Shown one piece after another: positions 6,548 to 14,460 of a stretch of DNA of 23,458 bases (position 1 is its first letter; each line of letters starts with the position of its first letter). Under the pieces are notes generated by a model, which was not told the DNA's origin, did not search any database, and saw nothing but the letters and a program-made list of their open reading frames with translations. The position numbers and the translations under genes are program-made. The DNA lies in the IMG/VR virus record IMGVR_UViG_3300046011_005901, positions 1 to 23,458 of that record. One strand, written 5' to 3'. Source of the stretch: a virus.

Positions 6548-7141
6548 TTAGTCTGTAATTTCTACTGTAAAGTTATTTAAAGCTTCGATTACTTTTGGAT
6601 GCACCATCCCTTCATACTTTATTGCAAGCTCTTTGGCAAGAGCTTCCTTGTAAACTTTGTAAGCTTGAAAAGCCTCTTCTGGGGTGTCGTAGAATCCTAG
6701 ATGTTTACTAACACTTCTGCCATCACTCGCACTTGCTCGGTATAATCCGTAAGTTTTGTAGAAGTCAACGCCTATAGGACAATCACCTCTATCCCCCTTC
6801 CTCTTAGTTAAGAAAGTATTAACTTGCCTTGGAATAAAGAAGCTTGTATCCCCTGAGTAAAGTTTATTTCCTTTGAACACAACGTCCTTGTCCAATTGAT
6901 AATCTTTTAACTTAAACCCTATCTGAGACTGACACCACTCAGCGAAATACTGAAAGTTCTTGAAATCATCTGAAACTTCACAACCTATGTAACTAGGATA
7001 CCTTGCATGGAGTTTCGCAGAGTAACACCTCTCCAGCATATTTTGCCATAAGATGTATTCTTTCGTACGTTTTCTGCCGATAGTCCTAGGGTGTTTCCCT
7101 TTTTCAGAAACCCCAACTCCTTGCACTAATCTTCTACTCAT
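6548..7141 (-). CDS. HNH/AP2-type homing endonuclease-like protein
   Basis: This 197-residue protein belongs to the phage HNH-plus-AP2 group. Visible parts are a WQNMLERCY helix (residues 32-40), a DDFKNFQYFAEW segment, an HNH-like block with LDKD (83-86) and GNKLYS (91-96), and an AP2-like DNA-binding part (about 123-168, ending LGFYDTPEEAFQAYK). It is a clear paralogue of the protein at 18270-19079; both end in VEITD. Unlike that copy it lacks the N-terminal zinc-binding part, and SPENC is replaced by SGDTS, so the active site may be degraded. The ATG overlaps the previous stop (ATGA) and has GGGGAGGGG upstream, so it is co-translated with the operon. Confidence 0.8.
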   Translation of the reverse strand: MSRRLVQGVGVSEKGKHPRTIGRKRTKEYILWQNMLERCYSAKLHARYPSYIGCEVSDDFKNFQYFAEWCQSQIGFKLKDYQLDKDVVFKGNKLYSGDTSFFIPRQVNTFLTKRKGDRGDCPIGVDFYKTYGLYRASASDGRSVSKHLGFYDTPEEAFQAYKVYKEALAKELAIKYEGMVHPKVIEALNNFTVEITD

Positions 7142-7518
7142 TCTATCCCCTCCCCTTCTGTATATGTGATTTTCTTAATTGCTATAAGCTTATACCTGTT
7201 TGAATCTTCTTCCATAATTTTAATACGATCTTTCAAATCACTGAGGTTGTGGTAATATCGAATACATGTTTCACTTCTGTCTCCCCAATGTGTATAACGA
7301 AATATCTCCAACCACACTGTTTTCTCTTCTGGAACTTCTACCAAATCATTGCCTGTAAAATCTATTGCAGAGAACGCACCAAACTTGGTCATCTGCCATA
7401 CCTCATTATCTACTACAGCAACAACAGGGTAGTGACCTTCACAAGCATCCACACACAACACTCTCGCGTCACGTCCATCACGAGTTTTATATCGTTTATC
7501 CATGCTTATTAAATTCAT
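7138..7518 (-). CDS. Small phage protein, unknown function
   Basis: A 126-residue protein. I chose the ATG at 7518 (MNLISMDKRYKTRDGRDARV) because GAAGGAGAAG lies upstream and it overlaps the preceding membrane-protein stop by four bases; the longer open frame back to 7632 only reads another gene out of frame. The N-terminal half looks like a small beta-barrel-type domain, and the middle (VWLEIFRYTHWGDRSETCIR) suggests strands. No catalytic motif is visible. It sits between a two-span membrane protein and the HNH/AP2 gene. Confidence 0.7.
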   Translation of the reverse strand: MNLISMDKRYKTRDGRDARVLCVDACEGHYPVVAVVDNEVWQMTKFGAFSAIDFTGNDLVEVPEEKTVWLEIFRYTHWGDRSETCIRYYHNLSDLKDRIKIMEEDSNRYKLIAIKKITYTEGEGIE

Positions 7519-7676
7519 AACTTCTTCTCCTTCAATATAAAGTACAACAGAATACCACCAACAGGAATAAATAGCAACACAGGATAAGCGATAAACATAA
7601 CAATCCCTAATACAACAACCATCAATTGCCAATTAATTAAGCCTAGGCATAGCATAGCGACCAAGAGCCAAAACAT
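7515..7676 (-). CDS. Two-span small membrane protein (holin-like)
   Basis: A 53-residue, very hydrophobic protein with two likely membrane segments (about residues 2-15 and 19-48, with AYP and PVGG turns) and a lysine-rich end (KEKKL). The start overlaps the upstream stop as TAATG and has GGGGAG upstream; the stop overlaps the next ATG (ATGA). This tight coupling on both sides supports a real gene. Size and layout fit small phage holins or superinfection-type membrane proteins, but no endolysin is visible nearby, so the role is uncertain. Confidence 0.65.
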   Translation of the reverse strand: MFWLLVAMLCLGLINWQLMVVVLGIVMFIAYPVLLFIPVGGILLYFILKEKKL

Positions 7677-8002
7677 TACAGCTCCCCTTTCTGCTTCTTA
7701 ATAGCATCTACAACACCTCGTAGCTCTAGCTCTCGTAAATGATTCATTGCTTCATTCTCCTTACCGCAAATATACTCCAACACCAACTCCACCTTCTCTA
7801 CATCAATTGGCACACCTTGGCAGAATGCCACGAATGATGAGTGCATTGAATTTATATCAGAAGGGTGTTTAACAACAGTAATTGGTAATGTCTTATGTTT
7901 CACACGGACACAATGGTGCCTGCCAATCTCATAAGTCCATCTCTCTAAAAACTGAAGCTCTTCCTCTACAAGTGATTTCAACTGTTGTTCTAGCTCATCC
8001 AT
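7676..8002 (-). CDS. Small helical protein, unknown function
   Basis: A 108-residue protein. The ATG at 8002 (MDELEQQLKSLVEEELQFLE) has AAAGGAG six bases upstream and overlaps the previous gene by eight bases; an upstream start at 8053 would overlap much more. The N-terminal 30 residues form a probable acidic coiled coil, followed by a mixed region with HHCVRVKHK and a charged C-terminal helix (LRELELRGVVDAIKKQKG). No known family. It lies between two genes for membrane proteins, so a link with the membrane is possible. Confidence 0.7.
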   Translation of the reverse strand: MDELEQQLKSLVEEELQFLERWTYEIGRHHCVRVKHKTLPITVVKHPSDINSMHSSFVAFCQGVPIDVEKVELVLEYICGKENEAMNHLRELELRGVVDAIKKQKGEL

Positions 8003-8300
8003 TACATTCTCCTTTACATTTCTTCTGTATCTCACCATCCAAATAGCTAACATGAGCTGCCAACGCTGTCAAAGCCCTAGAACTATTCTGTATAAATTCC
8101 TCATCCTTTTCAAGCGTAGCAATAACAGCTTCATTAGCATCGTTCTGAGCTGACACATACTCTGTTGTCTTGGTCATGAATTCTGTTAATGTTTCTCGTA
8201 AGAAGTTTATTTGAGATTGTTGCTGTGTTAGCTTCTGTCCTTGCACACCTATTAAGATTAGGCATATTAGGATAAGTATTGCTGTGATTATTTCAGTCAT
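7995..8300 (-). CDS. Membrane-anchored coiled-coil protein
   Basis: A 101-residue protein with one N-terminal membrane segment (residues 4-20, IITAILILICLILIGVQ) followed by a long polar helix (QKLTQQQSQINFLRETLTEF), which is typical of a membrane-anchored coiled coil. The C-terminus has two cysteines in KKCKGEC. The ATG has AAGGAGAAG upstream and lies two bases after the antirepressor stop. The shape recalls inner-membrane spanins or membrane-bound phage regulators, but there is no specific match. Confidence 0.7.
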   Translation of the reverse strand: MTEIITAILILICLILIGVQGQKLTQQQSQINFLRETLTEFMTKTTEYVSAQNDANEAVIATLEKDEEFIQNSSRALTALAAHVSYLDGEIQKKCKGECNG

Positions 8301-8301
8301 A

Positions 8302-9036
8302 TCACTTCTCCTTCTTAATATTCAATTGACCCCAAGAGATTTTCTTCTGCAAATATTGCATTCCCTTACCTGTAACAAACGTAGTGTATGACAGCTCTCC
8401 TGTATTGTCCACATACCGACTCTTACAAGTGAAGTATCCAGCTCCATTAATACCGTATTGTGAGTAAGGCACTTTGTTGTCTTGTAAGTATTTCTGCTTC
8501 TTAAGCACTTTCAACAATGTGTTACGTCCTCCACCAAGAATGTTAGCAGCTTCAAGCATTGTGTACACACTTGTACTATCAGCAACATTATCAAAGAACT
8601 CCACTTTAGGAGCTTGCACTGTGAGCTGTAGCTTCTGCTGTTCAATCACTTCTTCTTGTTGTGCTGCTAACAACAGAGCTTCACGGAATGTTGTAGGAAG
8701 CTTGTAGCCTGTGTTCTCGAGTTGTGTAGCTGTCTTCTCACGAGCAATAAACCACTTACGCATGTTACGACCATTATCATTATTCTCCACCATTGACAAC
8801 TCTTTAGCCATGTCTATTGAGATGTGGTATTCGCTGCTAGGACGTCCTCCAGTACTTTTTCCTAAAATTATGGTAAAGTCCTCTCCATTAGTAAAACCAA
8901 ACTTATCAATACGATTCTTAATCCAATCACTAAAGTCTTGACGACTACCAAGTTTAGCATGAAGCTCACGAGCATTCACTGTTTCAATAGAGTCTGTTCC
9001 TACCACTTGTTTTGCTACGTTAATAATTTCATTCAT
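8302..9036 (-). CDS. AntA/AntB-type antirepressor with KilAC domain
   Basis: A 244-residue protein with two recognisable parts. Residues about 17-95 match the AntA/AntB antirepressor family (VNARELHAKLGSRQDFSDWI and GRNMRKWFIAREK), and residues about 130-238 match the phage antirepressor C-terminal KilAC type, a DNA-binding domain (VADSTSVYTMLEAANILGGG). Such proteins counter phage or host repressors and can shift a phage toward lytic growth. AAAAGGAGAG precedes the ATG. No repressor gene is visible in the window, so its target is unknown. It sits in a leftward operon of small genes. Confidence 0.85.
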   Translation of the reverse strand: MNEIINVAKQVVGTDSIETVNARELHAKLGSRQDFSDWIKNRIDKFGFTNGEDFTIILGKSTGGRPSSEYHISIDMAKELSMVENNDNGRNMRKWFIAREKTATQLENTGYKLPTTFREALLLAAQQEEVIEQQKLQLTVQAPKVEFFDNVADSTSVYTMLEAANILGGGRNTLLKVLKKQKYLQDNKVPYSQYGINGAGYFTCKSRYVDNTGELSYTTFVTGKGMQYLQKKISWGQLNIKKEK

Positions 9037-9037
9037 G

Positions 9038-9343
9038 TTATTTCTCTCCTTTTGTTAATTTACTTCCAAAATACTTCTTAATAAATTTCTTCACTTTATA
9101 CAACAGCGTCTCCTTGTTACGCTCTGGTGTGATTGTGACGTATTGCCAATGTCCATTCAGCTTATGCGTAGCAACTTGTAAAATCATGTTCTCAGCCTTA
9201 GACACATGCACCACCTTATTAGCCTTGGTATGCACCATAACAATGTTCCCATCCTTCTTAATCACAGTCATAAAGTTGGGAGCTGATGATAGCTCCTCTC
9301 CTGTGTCCTTGTCAATGAATCTGTAACGTATATTAAATCTCAT
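9038..9343 (-). CDS. Small basic protein, unknown function
   Basis: A 101-residue basic protein. The ATG at 9343 (MRFNIRYRFIDKDTGEELSS) is chosen over an upstream start because GGAGG lies just upstream and it overlaps the previous stop as TAATG. A beta-rich N-terminal half (residues 1-70) is followed by a lysine-rich tail (KVKKFIKKYFGSKLTKGEK) that could bind nucleic acid or membrane. The stop lies just before the antirepressor ATG's ribosome site. No known family. Confidence 0.7.
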   Translation of the reverse strand: MRFNIRYRFIDKDTGEELSSAPNFMTVIKKDGNIVMVHTKANKVVHVSKAENMILQVATHKLNGHWQYVTITPERNKETLLYKVKKFIKKYFGSKLTKGEK

Positions 9344-9528
9344 TACCAACCCTCCTCTTTCCATACAACGTCATAATTTCCAATAGCATCACTCAATCTA
9401 CAAATAGATGGGTAATATTGTTGTGTACCGACTAAAAAGAATATTCCTTGTGAGTTCATAACCACCATATACTGTCCAGATGGCTTATACTTCTCTCCAT
9501 TCTGGTATATTTCAAATTTCTTTCTCAT
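9343..9528 (-). CDS. Small protein, unknown function
   Basis: A 61-residue protein with GGAGGATTG before the ATG and one-base stop/start overlap with the following gene. The sequence (KFEIYQNGEKYKPSGQYMVV) looks like a small beta-sheet fold. No motif identifies a role. Confidence 0.65.
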   Translation of the reverse strand: MRKKFEIYQNGEKYKPSGQYMVVMNSQGIFFLVGTQQYYPSICRLSDAIGNYDVVWKEEGW

Positions 9529-9529
9529 A

Positions 9530-9847
9530 TCAATCCTCCTCCAATTCTAAAGCTAACGGAGCTAATATCTCTTTAGCCCACTGTTCTCGTGTCATTTGTT
9601 CGTAGAATGTTGTACTTCCGTAGGTCTGATCTTCCCCTTCATCTAGAAAATGTTCACCAAGGTTTTCATTAATGTTCTTCTGAATAGCTTGAGTCAATAC
9701 TTGATAGTCATATTCGTTGTATTTCTCATTGTACTCAGAGAACCTACCAAAATGACCTGTGATATAACCAATACGATTGCATAGGTATCTGTCATCGGTA
9801 TTTAAGGCTACAGCTTCCATCAGTAAATCCACGTGTCGTTGTGACAT
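9530..9847 (-). CDS. Small acidic protein, first gene of the antirepressor operon
   Basis: A 105-residue acidic protein of mostly helical character (YDYQVLTQAIQKNINENLGE), with a glutamate-rich C-terminus. AAAGGAG precedes the ATG. It is the first gene after the promoter at 9898-9926, so it should be the first product of this leftward operon. There is no recognisable domain. Confidence 0.7.
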   Translation of the reverse strand: MSQRHVDLLMEAVALNTDDRYLCNRIGYITGHFGRFSEYNEKYNEYDYQVLTQAIQKNINENLGEHFLDEGEDQTYGSTTFYEQMTREQWAKEILAPLALELEED

Positions 9848-9897
9848 TTGTTTCTCCTTTAATGTTTAAGAAAGCTCATAATTAAGCTGACAGACGA

Positions 9898-9926
9898 ATA
9901 GTATTAGAGATTGGGAGGGATGTCAA
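9898..9926 (-). promoter_or_regulatory. Sigma-70 promoter of the antirepressor operon
   Basis: Read leftward: TTGACA (9926-9921), a 17-base spacer, then TACTAT (9903-9898), about 50 bases before the first ATG. The -35 box overlaps the stop region of the GIY-YIG-type gene, so this promoter marks the border between that gene and the operon. Confidence 0.7.
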
Positions 9927-11122
9927 GCTTTATCGTTTACTTTGTAAACAATTTCAGTTAATCCTGTACATAGCTTAAGAACTTCCTCTTTCCTGTCAAT
10001 GCTAATACTTTCACGTCTGAAGCCTTCGCAATCTATTAAGCCAGATTTATGTAGGGTTTTGATAGCATTCTCCACTGACAACACTCTTGCTCCAGACCCC
10101 TCGAAGATTCTTGTTGAGAGGATTTTGTATCCTAGCTCTTTTAAGTTCTTACGGTGGGTTGAAAGTCTGTTGTCAAGTTTTGTTGTGATGCCATAACCTA
10201 AGATAGCCGCAGAGTCCGTTTGGATTTCTAGGAGGTATAAATACCCATGTTTATTTTTATCATACCCCCGTATTGACGGATTACACTTTATACAATGACA
10301 CCCTGTCCTTTCTAAACTTCCGTGGGTTCGTCTATATATACCATGCACAGAACAAATAAACACAATGCTTACAAATTGCTTAACATACACCATCCCTAAG
10401 ATAGAAACGTTTACAAGATTATCCTCAACAGATTTGGCTTTTTCTAGAATATCAAATGCAGTTTTTAAGTAATATTCACTAGGTCTGTATTTAGGGGATG
10501 TCGAGCACATACAAGGTAGTATATTTTGGTGAAACAATGCACTAGAGTCAACTGTATATAAAGACTCAAATCCATTACTCTCGCATACCTTACAATAATA
10601 GCCAAGTATGTGCCTATCATTTGGACAAGGTATCTTTGTATCCCAAATAACTGTATTATTGTTTTTATTATTGAATGTTGCTATTCTCTTATCAGTTGAA
10701 ATAATTTTCTGCCCATAATTGCCACGACCATTTTTACTCATAAAATTTCTAATACTGTCAATAATAAATGTTTCTGAAGTTTGTTTACAGAACAGTTCAA
10801 TAGATGTCGAAGTTATTTTCTTTTTTACGTTCTTAAAACTTAAAAATTCGATTGGGAGATTCTCATCAATGATTTTCCTACGGACAACTATTTCCCATTG
10901 CGCTATGGATAGCCTAGGGTGTGATGAACACCTACAAGGAAGTTTTCCTTTATTTAAGTTAGAAACAGATACGTCAAAATAAGCCTCACCAAACAACTCA
11001 GGGTCTTCTGCACAAACACTGCACTTGACTTTTACGTAATTATTTCTATCACCACCATCCACCACAACAAGCTTGCCGTCATTAAAGGTTTTTCCTATGT
11101 GAGCTCTCCCATATTTCCCCAT
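9923..11122 (-). CDS. Divergent GIY-YIG-type homing endonuclease-like protein with zinc-binding repeats
   Basis: A 399-residue protein. The C-terminal third resembles a divergent GIY-YIG nuclease: YLYLLEI (294-300), GYGIT (309-313), R319, H323 and a glutamate at E351 in VENAI. The N-terminal two thirds carry repeated cysteine pairs likely to bind zinc: C34xxC37, C63xC65, C177xxC180, C204xC206, C257xxH260 and C275xC277xxC280. This layout of zinc-binding repeats before a nuclease is known in phage homing endonucleases. AGGAG precedes the ATG. It adjoins another GIY-YIG gene, suggesting a mobile cluster. Activity is not certain because the motif is divergent. Confidence 0.65.
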   Translation of the reverse strand: MGKYGRAHIGKTFNDGKLVVVDGGDRNNYVKVKCSVCAEDPELFGEAYFDVSVSNLNKGKLPCRCSSHPRLSIAQWEIVVRRKIIDENLPIEFLSFKNVKKKITSTSIELFCKQTSETFIIDSIRNFMSKNGRGNYGQKIISTDKRIATFNNKNNNTVIWDTKIPCPNDRHILGYYCKVCESNGFESLYTVDSSALFHQNILPCMCSTSPKYRPSEYYLKTAFDILEKAKSVEDNLVNVSILGMVYVKQFVSIVFICSVHGIYRRTHGSLERTGCHCIKCNPSIRGYDKNKHGYLYLLEIQTDSAAILGYGITTKLDNRLSTHRKNLKELGYKILSTRIFEGSGARVLSVENAIKTLHKSGLIDCEGFRRESISIDRKEEVLKLCTGLTEIVYKVNDKA

Positions 11123-11133
11123 TCTTTGTTCTC

Positions 11134-11865
11134 CTAATAAACTGTTTCCTTACGCACCAAACTTACAGATGGTTGTGCGAACGGTTGATCTTTCTCAGTA
11201 ACATCAACAACAGTTACTAACCCATCTGATTGAAGTGTTCTTATGATTTTCCATACGTTATTCATAGAAACACTAGCACCATTACCATCTCGCACTCTTC
11301 TTAAGTTATATGACCCTTTGTAGCCGTGTTGGATAATTAACTTCTCGCAAATAAGTAAATTACTAACTACAACATTAAATATCCTAAATAAAGGTGACTT
11401 AGGTAAGTTTACTGCTGCATAATTTACAACGTCTTGATTTATTGGAATATTCGGATTGAATACAAGTGAATTCCCAACAACGGTTGCTTGATTCTCTATA
11501 AAAGAACTAAAATCGTGTAAGTGAATGTACTTATTTGAGAATTCTTGTCCACAAGTCTCTCTATTATACGGAGGTTTAAACTTGGAGATTAATCTGCTCT
11601 CAAGAGATAATGCAACAGTGTCATTCATTCCAAACCTGTAGATATAAACCCTGTGAACAATCCCAAGGAAATGATCTTTGTTGAGTTGGTAAGAACTACT
11701 TGTACCAGATAATACATGTGTGTACCTATCTCCAGTGCCTTTACCAACATACACAATATCGTCATTTGGACTTACCACAATATATACATAACTCTTTCTA
11801 ACTTTGTTGGTAGTGCGTCCAAACACTACTTTAGCTAAATTTTCTGTTACCATCCAATCGTACAT
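11134..11865 (-). CDS. GIY-YIG endonuclease with C-terminal DNA-binding region
   Basis: A 243-residue protein from the ATG at 11865, chosen because GGAG lies nine bases upstream and the ATG follows the previous stop by one base; a GTG at 11901 and ATGs at 11880 and 11874 are in frame but less well placed. Key GIY-YIG residues are visible: YVYIV (26-30), VYVGKG (38-43), R47, H50, E89 and N101 in the FKPPYN segment. The C-terminal part (about 150-225) looks like a winged-helix domain (NNVWKIIRTLQSDGLVTVVD). Such proteins cut DNA and can act as homing endonucleases. It is in an apparent operon with the helix-turn-helix gene upstream. Confidence 0.75.
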   Translation of the reverse strand: MYDWMVTENLAKVVFGRTTNKVRKSYVYIVVSPNDDIVYVGKGTGDRYTHVLSGTSSSYQLNKDHFLGIVHRVYIYRFGMNDTVALSLESRLISKFKPPYNRETCGQEFSNKYIHLHDFSSFIENQATVVGNSLVFNPNIPINQDVVNYAAVNLPKSPLFRIFNVVVSNLLICEKLIIQHGYKGSYNLRRVRDGNGASVSMNNVWKIIRTLQSDGLVTVVDVTEKDQPFAQPSVSLVRKETVY

Positions 11866-11866
11866 C

Positions 11867-12676
11867 TTATTCATCTCCATCCCACTTGTTATCTCTTTCA
11901 CAATCTATATAGAAAGAAGCTTCATCAAAGTAATTAAACAAATCTTCATCTACCTCTTTATCCACAGTATTTGAAGCCCAAGCAAGGATATCAGGCTCAA
12001 CAACATATACTTTTTCCTCTATAGCAGAATTAGTATATATGCCTACTTTTTCATCACTATACTTTTCTACGCAAGTATATATATGGGATATAATAGCGTT
12101 ACGGTTCTCAAACTCATTAACTAAGTTCTCAATCATATTGATTGTTGACTGGGCATCTGTACCATTGCCAAATTTACTGCCTGCATACGTTAATGAAACA
12201 ATAGCCCAACGTACACTGTTAGCGTAAGAAGAATCAAGATTAAATAAAGCAATATAATTACTTACTTCCTCCTCAATCCTATCACTAATCAATTTTGCTG
12301 ATTGCACTAATTCAATAAATGATTGTTGTGCTTTGTGTGGCTGTAGCCAGTATGGACGTACAAGGCAGTCTTTGTGTTCACGTAATCTTAATTTGATGCG
12401 ATTAAATATCTTATCTTCTTTTATTTTGTCTTCCTTAGTGAATGTGTTTGTGTGCAAGGTTCTAATGATGTGTCGGATTTCAATATTTGTGATTCCTTCA
12501 TTACTTCTTGCTTTATTCATTGTTTGTGCAAGAATTTCATCATCTGTTTTGTGTTTCTTCACTGTCTTGAGGTTGGTTTTGCACCATATTTCACTACATC
12601 CTATTTGTTGTGCAATTTCTTTGTACGTACAACCTTCTTCACGTAGGTGTTTTGCTTTGTTTATGTCAATTTTCAT
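11867..12676 (-). CDS. Helix-turn-helix protein, unknown function
   Basis: A 269-residue protein. Residues about 17-37 (TYKEIAQQIGCSEIWCKTNL) form a clear helix-turn-helix like those in resolvases and small regulators. The rest is unrecognised and mainly helical, with an acidic C-terminus (DNKWDGDE). AAAGG precedes the ATG. It is the first gene after the promoter at 12720-12748. The helix-turn-helix suggests DNA binding; a role as a regulator or as a target-recognition part for the downstream GIY-YIG gene is possible. Confidence 0.7.
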   Translation of the reverse strand: MKIDINKAKHLREEGCTYKEIAQQIGCSEIWCKTNLKTVKKHKTDDEILAQTMNKARSNEGITNIEIRHIIRTLHTNTFTKEDKIKEDKIFNRIKLRLREHKDCLVRPYWLQPHKAQQSFIELVQSAKLISDRIEEEVSNYIALFNLDSSYANSVRWAIVSLTYAGSKFGNGTDAQSTINMIENLVNEFENRNAIISHIYTCVEKYSDEKVGIYTNSAIEEKVYVVEPDILAWASNTVDKEVDEDLFNYFDEASFYIDCERDNKWDGDE

Positions 12677-12719
12677 TTATAGCCTTTCTTTATTATACCA
12701 AGTATGAATTTATAGGTAT

Positions 12720-12748
12720 ATTGTAGCACCCACTATTCCTGAAGTCAA
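12720..12748 (-). promoter_or_regulatory. Sigma-70 promoter of the helix-turn-helix gene
   Basis: Read leftward: TTGACT (12748-12743), 17-base spacer, TACAAT (12725-12720). Both boxes match at five of six bases. The ATG is about 45 bases downstream. Confidence 0.75.
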
Positions 12749-12767
12749 CAATAATTTGTGTGCATAG

Positions 12768-12801
12768 AATAAAACCCCATACCAATTAAGGTACAAGGTT
12801 T
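12768..12801 (-). terminator. Terminator after the methyltransferase operon
   Basis: The 12-base arms 12772-12783 and 12790-12801 pair (with three G-T pairs), around a 6-base loop, with a T-rich tail in the leftward direction. It lies six bases after the stop of the last methyltransferase. Confidence 0.7.
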
Positions 12802-12807
12802 CCTGAT

Positions 12808-13473
12808 TTAAGCCTTCCAAATCCTCTCTTGAGCAATCTCAAAATACGTCTCATCAAGCTCAATTCCTATACCATTCCTGCCAGTGTTTTTACAAGCTAG
12901 TAAGGTTGTGCCACTTCCCATGAATGGGTCTAACACCGTACCACATTCTTTAGAAGAATTTGTAATCAGCTTCTCAACAAAAGATAAAGGCTTTTGTGAC
13001 ACATGAACTTTACCATTTTTAAGTGTTGGCATAGTTACAAACTCATAGTCTCTGCTTGTCATGTCATTAATTGGAAATGCCCTGCCTTTCCTAAAGAATA
13101 AAACTAGCTCAGTGTATTTCAAATACCACCTGTTAGGCATCTTAGTGTCCTTAATCATACTTATGACATTATGTAATTTAAAACCCACTTCTGTGGCGAC
13201 ATTTAGAAATTCTTGTAAACTGTTTGTGTTGGTGAATATGTACAAGTGAGAATCTTCTTTCATCTTATCGTAGCAAATCTTCAACCAAGTTTGTGTATCA
13301 GGTAACTCCCCTTCAAATAGATTATCTCCCATGCCACTTCTCATGTAATTTGGACGACAACTCTTTCCTTGTTTTGTCATTTTGTAGGGAGGGTCTGTAA
13401 GAACTAAATCGACAGAGTTTGTTTCTATATCTTTCATCATTTCCAAGCAGTCGCCTTGTAACAACTCTATCAT
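12808..13473 (-). CDS. DNA adenine methyltransferase (DPPY type)
   Basis: A 221-residue N6-adenine (or N4-cytosine) DNA methyltransferase. The catalytic DPPY lies at residues 27-30 and the S-adenosylmethionine-binding DPFMGSGTT at 182-190, followed by GIELDETYF. The catalytic motif precedes the cofactor motif, which is the beta-class order. Length is typical of phage orphan methyltransferases. AAAGGAG precedes the ATG, which overlaps the previous methyltransferase stop by four bases. No restriction enzyme lies nearby, so its likely role is to protect phage DNA from host restriction or to modify it for regulation. The target sequence cannot be told. Confidence 0.88.
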   Translation of the reverse strand: MIELLQGDCLEMMKDIETNSVDLVLTDPPYKMTKQGKSCRPNYMRSGMGDNLFEGELPDTQTWLKICYDKMKEDSHLYIFTNTNSLQEFLNVATEVGFKLHNVISMIKDTKMPNRWYLKYTELVLFFRKGRAFPINDMTSRDYEFVTMPTLKNGKVHVSQKPLSFVEKLITNSSKECGTVLDPFMGSGTTLLACKNTGRNGIGIELDETYFEIAQERIWKA

Positions 13474-14249
13474 ACATACTCCTTTATAATCAACTCTGCA
13501 TCTAAATTATTCGTTGTAATACATTCTCTTACCCGATTACAACCTATTTTGAAATATTCTTTATCCAGTTCAATACCAATTGCATTTCTTTCAGTATTCA
13601 GAGCTGCTACAATAGTCGTTGAACTGCCCATAGTAGGGTCAACCACAACATCACCTTCATTGCTATAAGACTTTATCAACCACTCCATAAGTTCTACAGG
13701 TTTCTGTGTGGGATGTACTTGATCTTGTCTGCGCCACTTCATAGGAAAGTCCAATACAGATATAGGATGTCTCTCACCTTTGTTATCAACGCTCACAACA
13801 GAAACTCCGTAACCATGATTATTTGTCTTTGTAACAACTCCAGTGCGTTTATAAGGAGTTCCCTCTGTTTTCTGAGGATTATATGTTTTGTGCTTACCTC
13901 CTCCCTTAGTGAAGACAATAACATCCTCGTGTTTCATCATTGGTCTAAACTTAGCTAACAGTGGGCTACCACATTTACTCTTTTTCCACACAAGGTTGTA
14001 TTTATACCATTTTTCATTACTACAGATTGTTTTTGCTGTAAATATTCCATTGCCAAATAGAATTATTGTAGCTCCTTCTTTACAAATACGACTGAAAGCT
14101 TCCCACAAAGGTTGGTATGGTATGACAGAATCCCATGACACATTTGTTGTGCCATAGGGTAAATCCGCTATAATTAAATCCACACTCCCATCAGGAATGC
14201 CTCTCATAACCTCTAGACAATCTCCATTGTACAGTTCTATTTTACTCAT
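13470..14249 (-). CDS. DNA methyltransferase (DLPY type)
   Basis: A 259-residue DNA methyltransferase. The catalytic motif is DLPY (residues 29-32, in IIADLPYGTT) rather than DPPY, a variant that occurs in some phage enzymes. VDPTMGSSTT (203-212) is the cofactor loop and HPTQKP (179-184) is also typical. The order is again beta class. It overlaps its neighbours on both sides by four and eight bases, so the two methyltransferases are translated together. The two are distinct rather than close duplicates and may have different targets. GGAG precedes the ATG. Confidence 0.87.
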   Translation of the reverse strand: MSKIELYNGDCLEVMRGIPDGSVDLIIADLPYGTTNVSWDSVIPYQPLWEAFSRICKEGATIILFGNGIFTAKTICSNEKWYKYNLVWKKSKCGSPLLAKFRPMMKHEDVIVFTKGGGKHKTYNPQKTEGTPYKRTGVVTKTNNHGYGVSVVSVDNKGERHPISVLDFPMKWRRQDQVHPTQKPVELMEWLIKSYSNEGDVVVDPTMGSSTTIVAALNTERNAIGIELDKEYFKIGCNRVRECITTNNLDAELIIKEYV

Positions 14250-14460
14250 TGTTCCACTCCATCTTCAATATCCACTTCCCATTACCAGCTCGTTTATACT
14301 CTGTCCAAATATTCTCTGCAATTAGTAAACTAATGACATCATCCAATGTGTAAGGTTGCTCACAAGTGATTGTACGGATAAGTGAGCTATGAAATAAGTT
14401 ACGAACACATGCCACTTCATGTAGCAAGTTTGATACGATTGTCTCAGATTCCGATTTCAT
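14242..14460 (-). CDS. Small protein before the methyltransferases
   Basis: A 72-residue protein with AAAGGAG before the ATG. It overlaps the previous gene by four bases and the next by eight. The region CEQPYTLDDVISLLIAENIW looks like a small winged-helix segment, and the end (GKWILKMEWNNE) like a strand pair, so it may be a small DNA-binding protein. No direct match. Confidence 0.7.
   Translation of the reverse strand: MKSESETIVSNLLHEVACVRNLFHSSLIRTITCEQPYTLDDVISLLIAENIWTEYKRAGNGKWILKMEWNNE

Noticed and set aside
12333-12707. 124-codon rightward frame opposite the helix-turn-helix gene
   Set aside because: Hydrophobic shadow frame without a ribosome site; the opposite strand has promoter, ribosome site and domain.
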